Assembly (NCBI GenBank): GCA_910584935.1
Contig: CAJUDU010000002.1
Location: 1-64,000, forward strand
DNA: 64,000 nucleotides
Direction: 5' to 3'
DNA from: an uncultured Butyricicoccus sp.
Lineage (GTDB): Bacteria > Bacillota > Clostridia > Oscillospirales > Butyricicoccaceae
The position numbers and the translations under genes were made by a program. Of this stretch, positions 31,763 to 39,654 are shown piece after piece; position 1 is the first letter of the stretch; each line of letters starts with the position of its first letter. The notes beneath the pieces were generated by a model. That model ran no database searches. It was not told where the DNA came from and worked only from the letters and a program-made list of their open reading frames with translations.

Positions 31763-32686
31763 ATGAGCGATTATGTTATCGAAACCCGTGGTCTTACCAA
31801 AACATACGGAGAGCAGAACAGCGTATCCAATCTATCCATTCATGTGAGGAAAGGGCGTATCTATGGCCTGCTGGGCCGGAACGGTGCCGGAAAAACCACC
31901 ACCATGCGGATGCTGCTGGGTCTTACCGCTCCTTCTTCCGGCGATGTGAAAATTTTCGGCAAACCGCTTCGCGGCAACGAAAAAAGCATTCTGCCTCGCA
32001 TCGGCTCCCTGATTGAAGCGCCGGGATTTTACCCGAACCTTACAGGGACGGAAAATCTTCAGATTTTTGCCGATCTGCGAGGACTCAAAAGCCCCAAATA
32101 CATCAAGGGAGCGTTGGAAGTCGTCAACCTGCCGTACCGGGACAAAAAGCTGTTTTCCCAGTATTCGCTGGGCATGAAGCAACGTCTTGCCATCGCACTG
32201 GCCGTCATGCACAACCCGGAACTGCTGATTCTTGACGAGCCGATCAATGGCCTTGACCCTATCGGCATCGCAGAGGTTCGCGGCTTCATCCGGGAACTGT
32301 GCGACGCCACAGGGAAAACCATCTTAATCTCCAGCCATATCCTGTCGGAGATCTCCCTGCTGGCCGATGACATCGGAATCATTGACCACGGCGTATTGCT
32401 GGAAGAAGAAAGCCTGGAAGAGCTGGAAGCAAAGAACGGGAAATATTTCCGTTTTACTGTTTCCAATGCGGCACTGGCTGCCAATCTGCTTCAAAGCAAA
32501 CTGGGTATTCAGAATGTCCAAGTGGATAGTGCCAATGAGCTGACTGTCCGCGACCTTCGGTTGGTCACTGGCGCGGCGGTCCGCCTGTTTGTGGACGCAG
32601 GATTATCTGTGTCCGATGCCCATCTCTATGAGGACACCCTGGAAGATTACTTCAAGCAGGTTACAGGGGGTGAGGGCATTGCTTAA
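31763..32686 (+). CDS. ABC transporter ATPase (LanF/CprA/BcrA-like)
   Basis: A 307-residue protein with AAAAGGAGGT upstream. Walker A (GLLGRNGAGKTTTMRML), signature (YSLGMKQRLAIALA), Walker B (LLILDEPINGLDPIG) and the H-loop (ILISSHIL) are intact. The sequence fits ATPases of lantibiotic-immunity and bacitracin-type exporters (LanFEG, CprABC, BcrA). It drives removal of cell-envelope-active peptides from the membrane. It is the first gene of a six-gene operon downstream of the direct-repeat operator. Confidence 0.92.
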   Translation: MSDYVIETRGLTKTYGEQNSVSNLSIHVRKGRIYGLLGRNGAGKTTTMRMLLGLTAPSSGDVKIFGKPLRGNEKSILPRIGSLIEAPGFYPNLTGTENLQIFADLRGLKSPKYIKGALEVVNLPYRDKKLFSQYSLGMKQRLAIALAVMHNPELLILDEPINGLDPIGIAEVRGFIRELCDATGKTILISSHILSEISLLADDIGIIDHGVLLEEESLEELEAKNGKYFRFTVSNAALAANLLQSKLGIQNVQVDSANELTVRDLRLVTGAAVRLFVDAGLSVSDAHLYEDTLEDYFKQVTGGEGIA

Positions 32687-33476
32687 ACTTTTGCGCTGTG
32701 AGTTTGCCAAGCTGAAACGAAAACCCCTGTTCTTTGCGGCTGCGGCCATTTCGGCTTTGATTCCCTTGGGGTGTGCGCTGTTTCTGCCGGAGATGCAAGA
32801 ATTTTCAAGCGGTGCAGAAGCGGTGGACCGCCTGATGTCTACTCTGTTTCAGCTGAGCGCCTATCTGCTCCTGATGCCTGCCGTGGTGGTGCTGGCATCG
32901 AATCTGATCTTTGAAGAACAGGATAACGACACATTAAAGAATCTCATGACCGTTCCTGTGAGCAAACCTGCGCTGGTCCTGGCAAAGATGACGCTGCTGT
33001 TTTTGTTTTCCGTTGCGTTCATGGCTGTCGGCGGCCTGGTCAATCTGGCTATTGTGCTGGCATCCGGGCTGGAGCCGGTCGGCTTTTGGAAACTGTTTTT
33101 TGTAGGCATCGGACAAGGAATCATGATGTGGGCCGGGGCGCTGCCCTGCGTCCTCCTGGTAGTGCTTTTGAACCGCAGTTACATTATCTCCGTAATCATC
33201 ACGTTCTTCTACACGGCGGTCAATTATATTTTTGGCACCAACGACTATTTCATCATGCAGCCCTTTGGGTTCAACCCAGGTACGCTGTTACCCGGACCAC
33301 TGACCTTCCGCTGGTTCTTTCAGTATCTGGACACATCCGGCACACAGATGACGGAATTGATGGAGCGGATCAGTCCTTACTTTGTGACAACGCCCCAAGC
33401 GTTTCTGGTCGTTATCCTGGAATCGGCGGTATTCCTGACATTGATCGCACTGGTCTATAAGCGCCAGAGCTGTTAA
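32670..33476 (+). CDS. ABC transporter permease (LanE/CprB-like)
   Basis: About 268 residues from GTG 32670 (VRALLKLLRCEFAKLKRKPL); TTG 32679 is an alternative. Six hydrophobic segments, the EEQDNDTLKNLMTVPVSK cytoplasmic loop and a final KRQSC match ABC-2-type permeases of lantibiotic immunity. It overlaps the ATPase gene by 17 bases and pairs with the next permease. Confidence 0.85.
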   Translation: MRALLKLLRCEFAKLKRKPLFFAAAAISALIPLGCALFLPEMQEFSSGAEAVDRLMSTLFQLSAYLLLMPAVVVLASNLIFEEQDNDTLKNLMTVPVSKPALVLAKMTLLFLFSVAFMAVGGLVNLAIVLASGLEPVGFWKLFFVGIGQGIMMWAGALPCVLLVVLLNRSYIISVIITFFYTAVNYIFGTNDYFIMQPFGFNPGTLLPGPLTFRWFFQYLDTSGTQMTELMERISPYFVTTPQAFLVVILESAVFLTLIALVYKRQSC

Positions 33477-33489
33477 GGAGGTGTGCGTT

Positions 33490-34296
33490 ATGTGGAGTAT
33501 TCTAAAAGGGGAATGGCGCAAGCTGCGACGCTGCCAGATCCTGCTGGTTGGTATTGTGGCTCTGGCACTGTGTCCTGTCGTGCAATATGGCACCCAGCTG
33601 ATTATCAACCCGGAAATGCGGGACCAGAACTTTGATTTTGTCAAACTGTTTGCCAATGTCATTTGGGGAAACACGCAGATTTTCCTGCCGATCTCGCTTG
33701 TGATGATCGGCGGTTGGCTGATCGACCGTGAGAACACGAATGACACTATGAAAAATCTATTGACGGTGCCGGTATCATACCCCAAGCTGCTGGGCGGAAA
33801 ACTAATCGTCACGATTTTTCTGTCACTGCTGTTCGGAATTTACAGTGTAGCTATAACGGTTCTGACAGGCTTGATTGCCGGCCTGGATGGTCTTTCTGCC
33901 GCCGTTCTGCTTCAGCAGGGCGTGCAGGTGGTCGCGGCCGCTTTCAATACCAGCCTGGTCTGTATGCCGATGATTCTAATTTTCGGCCAGATGCGGGGAG
34001 CCTACCTGGGCGGGTCGCTTCTGACATTCTTTCTGGGGTATTGCATTTTGTTCTTCAAGAGCGGCTTCCTGCTCTCTGCCTACCCGTTTTCGGCGGCGTT
34101 GATCCTTGCCGGTTTTGATATGCAAGCGTATAACGGCGCTACGCAGGCTCCCAGCGTTTTGCTGGCAGTGGTAGGCATTGCGGCGGTGCTGGTTCTGACG
34201 ATGGCGGTTTTACTGCTTTCCCGCCCCAGCAAAAAAGCAGGCAATAACAAAAAGAAAAAAGTCAAAAAAGGACGCGGCAGGCGTCGCGCCGGATGA
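33490..34296 (+). CDS. ABC transporter permease (LanG/CprC-like)
   Basis: A 268-residue protein from ATG 33490 (MWSILKGEWRKLRRCQILLV), with AAGGAGGTG upstream. It has six membrane segments and DRENTNDTMKNLLTVPVSYP, the same loop signature as the first permease, consistent with a heterodimer. It ends in an unusually basic tail (KKKKVKKGRGRRRAG) that may sit on the cytoplasmic membrane face. Confidence 0.85.
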   Translation: MWSILKGEWRKLRRCQILLVGIVALALCPVVQYGTQLIINPEMRDQNFDFVKLFANVIWGNTQIFLPISLVMIGGWLIDRENTNDTMKNLLTVPVSYPKLLGGKLIVTIFLSLLFGIYSVAITVLTGLIAGLDGLSAAVLLQQGVQVVAAAFNTSLVCMPMILIFGQMRGAYLGGSLLTFFLGYCILFFKSGFLLSAYPFSAALILAGFDMQAYNGATQAPSVLLAVVGIAAVLVLTMAVLLLSRPSKKAGNNKKKKVKKGRGRRRAG

Positions 34297-34309
34297 AAGG
34301 AGCGAGTTC

Positions 34310-34927
34310 ATGCGAAAATCAAACTATAAAGGTAAAATCTGCGTTTTTCTTTGCGCGCTTCTTTGTGTCGTCAGCCTGTCTGGATGTTCAACGGCCATGC
34401 AGTCTTTGACTGATGGTGCGGATGCCGTGTTGAACGGTTTGGCGGACGGTACAGATATTGTGTTGAATGGCTTAGCGGAAGGAGCCGACCAGGCTCTTGG
34501 CGGTCTATCAGAGGCTGACGATGGCCAGGCAAAGGACAGTATCGTGAAAGCCTTTGGCGAACTTGTTGGCGATGCGGGAAATGCGGCCCTTACGCCCCAA
34601 AGTAAATTACAGGGGCACAAAGAAAACGGGGCAGATGATTACACGGGGTCCTATGAAGCAACGTATTCCGAGTTTGCGGGCACAGAGATTTTGTTTGGCG
34701 GTACTACGCTGGAGCGAGAAGCAGGAAATATGATCCATATTGCCTGTTCTCTTTCCCTCGAAAGCGGCGAAGCAGCAGTTTTTCTTCGCTCAGGGGCAGA
34801 TGATCCAGTCATTTTTCTCTCGGAGAGCGGTGAGTATGATGGCACGGTAGAAGTGGATGGCACAAGCACTTATATCGGTGTGTGGGGCGACCAGACAGAC
34901 GGAACCGTATCCATCGAAATTGAGTAA
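34310..34927 (+). CDS. Lipoprotein of the resistance operon
   Basis: A 205-residue protein with a lipobox (SLSGCS), so it is anchored outside the membrane. The mature N-terminus has three short similar blocks (DGADAVLNGL, DGTDIVLNGL, EGADQALGGL), then a beta-rich domain. Position in a LanFEG-like operon suggests a LanI-like or substrate-binding lipoprotein. I do not recognise the family. Confidence 0.7.
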   Translation: MRKSNYKGKICVFLCALLCVVSLSGCSTAMQSLTDGADAVLNGLADGTDIVLNGLAEGADQALGGLSEADDGQAKDSIVKAFGELVGDAGNAALTPQSKLQGHKENGADDYTGSYEATYSEFAGTEILFGGTTLEREAGNMIHIACSLSLESGEAAVFLRSGADDPVIFLSESGEYDGTVEVDGTSTYIGVWGDQTDGTVSIEIE

Positions 34928-34939
34928 GGAGTACACATT

Positions 34940-35293
34940 ATGAGCGCAAAGAAAAAAACGATCATCATTGCTGTTATAGCTGTTCTGGTAGTAGCGTTTA
35001 TCGCAGTTGCTTTTCTTGCCACGCAGAAAAGCGCCGATTACTACACGCAAATTGACAACGGCTGTGTAACCGAGATCGCACCACACGGAGCGATGAATTA
35101 TCGCTACACATTAAGCGCCTACGATGAAACCGGGGCCGAAAAAGAACTGAGCTTTGAAACGAGCCGGATTCTCACTGACGATGCCTACCTATGTCTGAAG
35201 GTAGCCCCATTCCGTGGTGTCGTGACCTGGGCGGAAGTTCAATTTGAGGAAATGCCCACCGCTGTGCAGGAACGATACGGCGGCAATTCGTAA
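34940..35293 (+). CDS. YxeA family protein
   Basis: A 117-residue protein. An N-terminal membrane anchor or signal (about 7-27) precedes a domain with YYTQIDNG, PHGAMNYRYTLSAYDETG and LSFETSRIL, which is the YxeA/DUF1093 family. YxeA proteins are secreted or membrane-bound and often encoded next to BceAB/Lan-type exporters and their two-component systems. The role in peptide resistance is inferred from that context. Confidence 0.8.
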   Translation: MSAKKKTIIIAVIAVLVVAFIAVAFLATQKSADYYTQIDNGCVTEIAPHGAMNYRYTLSAYDETGAEKELSFETSRILTDDAYLCLKVAPFRGVVTWAEVQFEEMPTAVQERYGGNS

Positions 35294-35345
35294 GCTGGGG
35301 CCTATTGCATAAACGTTACTTTCAACGGAAAGGCAGGTGTAGAAC

Positions 35346-36056
35346 ATGAAAAGAGTCAGAAAATTCATAATTCGTTTTTTCGCTCTGGCGATACTCGCTA
35401 TGCTCATTGCTGGCAGTGTTCTGGGCGGATTGGGTTATAAAATGTATCACGATGCACTTGCTGAACAGCCTCTTGTTGAGAAGGTCGCAGAGATTCAAGC
35501 TGATCCCGATTATACTACCCTGGCTGAAATCCCGGAGATTTATTTGGACGCAGTTGTGGCAGTGGAAGATCACCGTTTTGAACAGCATTTTGGGATTGAC
35601 CTGATTGCCATAGGCCGAGCCGCCTGGAACAATCTGACCTCTTGGAGTCTGAGTGAGGGTGGCAGTACCATAACACAGCAACTTGCCAAAAATCTGTATT
35701 TCACGCAGGAAAAAAGTTTTATCCGCAAGATTGCTGAGATGTTTATGGCCTTCCGTTTGGAAAACTCCTATACAAAAGACGAGATTTTAGAGCTGTATGT
35801 CAATTCTATCTATTTCGGAGATGGCTACTACTGCATTTATGATGCAAGTCAAGGATATTTTGGGAAAGCCCCCATTGATATGACGAATTATGAATGTACT
35901 CTTTTGGCGGGAATTCCCAATGCGCCCTCGGTTTATTCACTGACTGCTAACCCGGAGCTGGCAGAACAGCGCCAAGAGTATGTCGTACAGAGAATGGTTC
36001 AATACGGCTACATAAGCGAGGGTGAGGCACAAAGCATCTTACAAGACCAATCATAA
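35346..36056 (+). CDS. Monofunctional peptidoglycan glycosyltransferase (GT51)
   Basis: A 236-residue protein with one N-terminal membrane helix (about 9-30) and a GT51 domain: VAVEDHRFEQHFGID (catalytic Glu), GGSTITQQLAKNLYF, RKIAEMFMAFRLE and KDEILELYVNSIYFG. It has no transpeptidase domain. It polymerises lipid II into glycan strands. Having it at the end of a peptide-resistance operon suggests it restores or bypasses lipid II use when housekeeping enzymes are blocked, though that is inference. Confidence 0.88.
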   Translation: MKRVRKFIIRFFALAILAMLIAGSVLGGLGYKMYHDALAEQPLVEKVAEIQADPDYTTLAEIPEIYLDAVVAVEDHRFEQHFGIDLIAIGRAAWNNLTSWSLSEGGSTITQQLAKNLYFTQEKSFIRKIAEMFMAFRLENSYTKDEILELYVNSIYFGDGYYCIYDASQGYFGKAPIDMTNYECTLLAGIPNAPSVYSLTANPELAEQRQEYVVQRMVQYGYISEGEAQSILQDQS

Positions 36057-36078
36057 CCTAAATCCATATGCAATTTAT

Positions 36079-36120
36079 CTGCCGGACGACGGCAAAAGAA
36101 AAAAAGCCGTCGTTCAGCAG
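36079..36120 (+). repeat. Hairpin after the resistance operon
   Basis: Fifteen-base arms (36079-36093 and 36106-36120) pair with two G-U positions around an A-rich loop. There is no T-run, so it may stabilise the mRNA end more than terminate. Confidence 0.6.
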
Positions 36121-36146
36121 CTCTATTGACACGTCTATTTTACTTT

Positions 36147-36183
36147 GCGGCGGCTTTGATTCAGAGCCGCCGCTTCTTTTTGT
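36147..36183 (+). terminator. Rho-independent terminator of the resistance operon
   Basis: GCGGCGGCT (36147-36155) and AGCCGCCGC (36165-36173) pair perfectly, followed by TTCTTTTTG. Confidence 0.85.
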
Positions 36184-36246
36184 CGAAAGGTTAACGACGA
36201 CCCTATACCTTGCAATTTGGTACGGCGGCAACAGGAGGATGCCGCC

Positions 36247-36348
36247 GTGTACTACAAAGTATTTCGACATAAAACGACAAGAGTCATCTTGTCAAAAAAA
36301 GTCTGTTCTCATTATCGGGATATTCCAGCCATGAAGATGAACAAATAA
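36247..36348 (+). CDS. Possible 33-residue basic peptide
   Basis: GTG 36247 is preceded by AGGAGG (36233-36238) at an ideal distance and opens a 33-codon frame (MYYKVFRHKTTRVILSKKVC, ending AMKMNK). It is flanked by a terminator on each side, in the roughly 500-base stretch between the resistance operon and the sigma factor gene. The peptide is basic. It could be a leader peptide or small regulator; only the ribosome site supports it. Confidence 0.4.
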   Translation: MYYKVFRHKTTRVILSKKVCSHYRDIPAMKMNK

Positions 36349-36377
36349 ATCATGTAAATATATCTGTTAATTCCTTT

Positions 36378-36411
36378 GCGCCTGTCCGCATTTTGCGGAT
36401 GGGCGCTTTTT
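36378..36411 (+). terminator. Rho-independent terminator or attenuator before the sigma factor gene
   Basis: Thirteen-base arms (36378-36390 and 36394-36406) pair with two wobble positions around TTT, followed by TTTTT. It lies 150 bases upstream of the sigma factor gene and after the small ORF. Confidence 0.8.
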
Positions 36412-36561
36412 GTCATTTATGTAGGCCTTCGTCACCTAGCGGAGCCTTTCATAAAAATTTCTTTCCTTTCCAGGTTGCCAAAATCGCAAGCCTTGGATTA
36501 CTGAGGCGAAAGGGAGGAAATCACCACCCCGCACCTGTGCGGCGCGAAGGGAGGTGAGAAT

Positions 36562-36996
36562 ATGAAAGACTCCCATGAGCAACTCATTCAAAATCAGTTT
36601 GGCGCCTTCTGCGTCAGGGTTTTGAAGAATGAGGCCCGGCATATCCAACGTGACTATGCCAGCCTTCTGAACCAGGAAAAAACTTTGGACGAGCTGACAG
36701 CTTCCGAGCTGGAGCAGACCGCCGTGTGGGACGATTACTTTATGGACGAGCATGTCTTTGAAGTATTGGGACTTCCGGTAGTCGTAATCGGCAAAGCCTT
36801 GGCCGATGCGTTAGCGCAGCTGCCGGAAGGCAAGCGGGATGTAATCCTGCTGTCCTACTTCTTGGGTATGACGGATCGAGAAATCAGCGAAAAGCTGCAC
36901 ATCGTTCATCAGGCCGTATCCAAGCGGCGGCTCGTTACGCTGAAAGAACTGTACGAATATCTGGTAAAGGAGGGATTTGAATGGCCGGACATGTAA
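36562..36996 (+). CDS. Sigma-70-like factor of the conjugative element (Tn916 ORF7-like)
   Basis: A 144-residue protein with GGGAGGTGAG upstream. The C-terminal half is a sigma region 4 (ALAQLPEGKRDVILLSYFLG, TDREISEKLHIVHQAVSKRR). The N-terminal half is short and helical. It is equivalent to the small sigma-like regulator found before orf8 and xis in Tn916-related elements, where it promotes transcription of transfer functions. It overlaps the next gene by 16 bases. Confidence 0.85.
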   Translation: MKDSHEQLIQNQFGAFCVRVLKNEARHIQRDYASLLNQEKTLDELTASELEQTAVWDDYFMDEHVFEVLGLPVVVIGKALADALAQLPEGKRDVILLSYFLGMTDREISEKLHIVHQAVSKRRLVTLKELYEYLVKEGFEWPDM

Positions 36997-37220
36997 AGTC
37001 CATTCCGGTGCCTGTAATTCTGGCAGCCGTGAATGGTGACGAGAATGCTCTTGCTGCTGTCGTCGCTCATTATCAGAAGTACATTCGGGCTCTTGCCACC
37101 AGACCGGTGAAGGACGAGTATGGGAACGAATACCTGTATGTGGACGAAGATATGCGGCTCAGGCTGGAAACAAAGCTGATACATAGCATCGTGACGAGCT
37201 TCAAGGTGCTGCCGGTCTAA
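36981..37220 (+). CDS. HTH regulatory protein (Tn916 ORF8-like)
   Basis: A 79-residue protein (MAGHVKSIPVPVILAAVNGD...) in the family of small helix-turn-helix proteins that follow the sigma factor in Tn916-related elements. The segment AAVVAHYQKYIRALATRPV and the conserved YLYVDEDMRLRLETKLIHSI are typical. It probably acts with the sigma factor in transfer control. It is translationally coupled to it. Confidence 0.8.
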   Translation: MAGHVKSIPVPVILAAVNGDENALAAVVAHYQKYIRALATRPVKDEYGNEYLYVDEDMRLRLETKLIHSIVTSFKVLPV

Positions 37221-37224
37221 AGTT

Positions 37225-37260
37225 GTTGGGGCAAGTTTCGCTCCCTTTCCTTGCCCCAAC
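37225..37260 (+). terminator. Hairpin directly after the orf8-like gene
   Basis: GTTGGGGCAAG (37225-37235) and CTTGCCCCAAC (37250-37260) form a perfect 11-base stem. It lacks a T-run, so it may be a processing or stability element and not a true terminator. Confidence 0.5.
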
Positions 37261-37630
37261 AATCCAGCAGCGGAGTCCATGATCCTTGACAAAGAAAGCC
37301 TTCGGGCAGCATAAGGCAGACGGATACGATCTGTCTGTGTGGAGCCGGTCGGCCGGTGCGCCATGACCCTGTTGCAAGTCCGCAGGACGGGACCCCTACC
37401 AAACAGGTGAGCGACAAAACCAGGCCGTGAAACAGGTGTGGCAGCCTGTGGGCGAGGATGCACAGACAGGATAATGAGACTCCCGCGTTGAACGCCCTCA
37501 AAGCATTGCGCGGCGCACCCATCAGCATGGGCCGGGGTGAGATTCCCGTGGAGCTGCGGCCAGCAGCCATCCGTTTTCTGCCTCTTTTATTTTCAGATAA
37601 ATCTTCTGCTTTTCTGTTTACGGATAATTC
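37261..37630 (+). ncRNA. Candidate structured non-coding region before xis
   Basis: No credible open frame covers this stretch of about 370 bases, yet it holds many short stems: GTCC-GCA-GGAC (near 37378), ACAGG...CCTGT (near 37433-37449), CCCAT-CAGC-ATGGG (near 37518-37531), CAGAC...GTCTG (near 37317-37337). The composition is GC-rich like the backbone. It could be an RNA, a recombination site or a decayed gene. I cannot name a family. Confidence 0.35.
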
Positions 37631-37649
37631 GTAAACTTTCCATTAGCAG

Positions 37650-37678
37650 CAGACAAACCCGAAACGGCGCGGTACAAT
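37650..37678 (+). promoter_or_regulatory. Possible promoter of xis-int
   Basis: CAGACA (37650-37655), 17 bases, TACAAT (37673-37678). It lies 64 bases upstream of the xis start. Inverted arms GAAACGGC (37661-37668) and GCCGTTTC (37714-37721) bracket the start region. Confidence 0.45.
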
Positions 37679-37741
37679 GAGGGTGGAAGTTATGAATGAA
37701 CCCCCTTTTGCGTGCCGTTTCTGACTGGAAAGGAGGCTGCT

Positions 37742-37948
37742 GTGTCAGAAATTCAGAACGGTACGGAGAAAAGGTCTTTGGAGTGCCGCACCTATACGGT
37801 CAATGAGATTGCCCGTATACTAGGTGTCAGCCGGGCACAAGCATACCGTCTTGTGCAGGAGAACCTTTTCAAAAGCGTACGAATTGGTAACGCCATACGA
37901 ATTCCCAAACGATCGTTTGACAAGTGGCTGGAGCCGCTTGATCTGTGA
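37742..37948 (+). CDS. xis: Excisionase / MerR-type HTH protein
   Basis: A 68-residue protein starting at GTG 37742, chosen because AAAGGAGG ends 5 bases before it. A single winged-helix DNA-binding domain (YTVNEIARILGVSRAQAYRL) followed by RIGNAIRIPKRSFDKWLE, as in Tn916 Xis and excisionase-type helix-turn-helix proteins. It bends attachment-site DNA and steers the integrase toward excision. It is 21 bases upstream of int. Confidence 0.88.
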   Translation: MSEIQNGTEKRSLECRTYTVNEIARILGVSRAQAYRLVQENLFKSVRIGNAIRIPKRSFDKWLEPLDL

Positions 37949-37969
37949 CATCAGAAAGGAAGGTTCGTT

Positions 37970-39364
37970 ATGGCATCCATCATTAAAAGAAAGAAAAACT
38001 ATTCTATTGTTTATACCTATGTGGACGAGAACGGCGAGACCAAGCAGAAATGGGAAACCCGCACTTCCTATCAGGAGGCATTGAAGCGCAAGGCAGAGAT
38101 TGAGAGTCAGAAAAGCTCCAATTCCTTCCTTCCGCCCACCAACCAGAATATTGCGGAGTTCCTGTCGGACTTCGTTTCCCTCTACGGTGAGAAGCGGTGG
38201 GGCGTGTCCATGTATGACAGCCAAAACTCGCTGATCGCCAACTACATCAACCCCATCATCGGAGATATGAAGGTGCAGGACATCACTACGCGAGTGGTGG
38301 ACAAGTACATCCAGACTTTGCAGAAAACCCCTGCGGTGAACACCAGAACACACCACGCCAAAACGGAGTTTGTCACCAACGCCACTATTGAGAAGATTAT
38401 TAAGCTCCTCCGCTGTGCCTTCAAGCAGGCGGTACGGTGGGAACTGGTTGCCAAGAATCCCTTTGACAATGTGGTGCTGCCCAAAGTGGAATACAAGAAG
38501 CGGGACATCTGGACCGCCGATATGATCCGCACCGCCCTGGACCAGTGTACGGACAGCAAGCTCTATGTGGCAATGAATCTGGCCTTTGCCTGTTCGCTGC
38601 GCATGGGTGAGATTCTGGGACTGACCTGGAGCAATGTCCACATCTCCGATGAAGAAATCGCTGATGACAACGCCTATGTCTACATCGACAAGGAGCTGGC
38701 GCGGGCCTCCAAGCGGGCCATTGAGATGCTGGGGCAAAAGGACATCTACCATGTGTTCACGCCCCTGTTTCCCAACACCAGCACCAGGATCATTTTGAAG
38801 AAGCCCAAGACCGATTCCAGTATCCGCAAGGTATGGCTGCCCAAGACTCTTGCTTATATCCTGCGGGAATGGAAATCAGCGCAAGACGAGCTGCGGGCGC
38901 TGCTCCGCGACGAGTATCAGGACTACGATCTGGTGGTGGCGCTGGCCAATGGCCGCCCCTGTGAAGATCGCATCATCCTGAAGTCGTTTGAGAAGCTGCG
39001 GGAGAAGGCAGGGCTTCCTAAAGTGGTCTTTCACTCCCTGCGCCATTCCAGTACCACCTATAAGCTGAAGCTCAACCACGGCGACCTGAAGGCCACCCAG
39101 GGTGATACGGGCCACGCTCAGATCGACATGATCACCAGCGTGTATGCGCACATTCTGGACGAGGACCGCAAGATAAACGCCCAGAAGTTTGAGAGCGCCT
39201 TCTATGCCAATCCTGACCTGCGTTCGGTTCGTCCCCCGGAGGAACCAAAGGAACCGGCGCCCGCCACCTTGGATTTGGAGGCCCTGGTAGAACAGCTTCG
39301 CAAGTCGCCAGAACTGGCCAACACACTGGCCGCATTGCTGGCATCGGCCCCATCCGAAAAATAG
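37970..39364 (+). CDS. int: Tyrosine recombinase integrase (Tn916 Int family)
   Basis: A 464-residue protein with AAAGGAAGG upstream. An N-terminal arm-binding part (1-60), a SAM-like core-binding domain (about 60-165) and a catalytic domain with Arg211 (SLRMGEILGLTW), His355 and Arg358 (HSLRHSS), His382 and nucleophile Tyr392 (ITSVYAH). It catalyses integration and excision of the element. Three phased ATTAGCA repeats and the tRNA-Arg 3' end lie directly downstream, fitting arm and core sites. A longer-than-usual C-terminal tail (after 410) is proline/alanine-rich. Confidence 0.93.
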   Translation: MASIIKRKKNYSIVYTYVDENGETKQKWETRTSYQEALKRKAEIESQKSSNSFLPPTNQNIAEFLSDFVSLYGEKRWGVSMYDSQNSLIANYINPIIGDMKVQDITTRVVDKYIQTLQKTPAVNTRTHHAKTEFVTNATIEKIIKLLRCAFKQAVRWELVAKNPFDNVVLPKVEYKKRDIWTADMIRTALDQCTDSKLYVAMNLAFACSLRMGEILGLTWSNVHISDEEIADDNAYVYIDKELARASKRAIEMLGQKDIYHVFTPLFPNTSTRIILKKPKTDSSIRKVWLPKTLAYILREWKSAQDELRALLRDEYQDYDLVVALANGRPCEDRIILKSFEKLREKAGLPKVVFHSLRHSSTTYKLKLNHGDLKATQGDTGHAQIDMITSVYAHILDEDRKINAQKFESAFYANPDLRSVRPPEEPKEPAPATLDLEALVEQLRKSPELANTLAALLASAPSEK

Positions 39365-39378
39365 GGCGGGAAAATCGT

Positions 39379-39438
39379 ATTAGCAAATCGGCGTTTTTTA
39401 TTAGCAAGGCCGGAAAAATAGTTCGAAGCCAATTAGCA
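39379..39438 (+). repeat. Three phased ATTAGCA repeats: likely integrase arm sites
   Basis: ATTAGCA occurs in the same orientation at 39379-39385, 39400-39406 and 39432-39438. Spacings of 21 and 32 bases are two and three helical turns, so all face the same side. They lie between int and the tRNA target, where arm-type sites are expected. Confidence 0.6.
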
Positions 39439-39553
39439 GGCATGCAGCGGAAAATGTATAAAATCGTTCCGGCGGAGCGGCAAGAACGCTCCCGAAAAGC
39501 GATAACAAAAAACCGCTGTAAACCATCAAAAAACGGCTTACAACGGTCATTTT

Positions 39554-39630
39554 TGGCACCCCCGGCTGGGTTCGAACCAGTGGCCTGTCGCTTAGGAGGC
39601 GACCGCTCTATCCAACTGAGCTACGGGGGC
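39554..39630 (-). tRNA. tRNA-Arg (anticodon CCU)
   Basis: On the - strand a full cloverleaf runs from GCCCCCG (39630) to an encoded CCA (39554-39556). The anticodon loop CTCCTAA reads CCU (decodes AGG), and the T-loop TTCGAAC is normal. G1 pairs only as G-U with base 72, and position 49-65 is an A-C mismatch, so the 3' strand looks imported. The 3' end faces the integrase, making this the element's integration target and attR. Confidence 0.9.
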
Positions 39631-39654
39631 TTATACAGAAAATATTCAGTTTTA

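Larger units (their letters stand above)
13966..39560. mobile_element. Integrative conjugative element (right part) in tRNA-Arg, carrying DarTG and an envelope-resistance module
   Basis: From about 13966 the DNA becomes markedly GC-rich and encodes CTn-type genes: VirB4 end, CD1108- and CD1107-like proteins, topoisomerase III, ArdA, relaxase, MobC, sigma factor, Xis and a Tn916-family integrase. The integrase end reaches the 3' end of a tRNA-Arg(CCU) gene, a usual target. The left part, with VirD4, the rest of VirB4 and VirB6, is not in the window; it may lie beyond the prophage. AT-rich cargo (24.1-25.8 kb) stands out against the backbone. Confidence 0.85.

Noticed and set aside
36079..36183. 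Twin hairpins as an IS or MITE
   Set aside because: The two stems differ in sequence and the second is a standard terminator.
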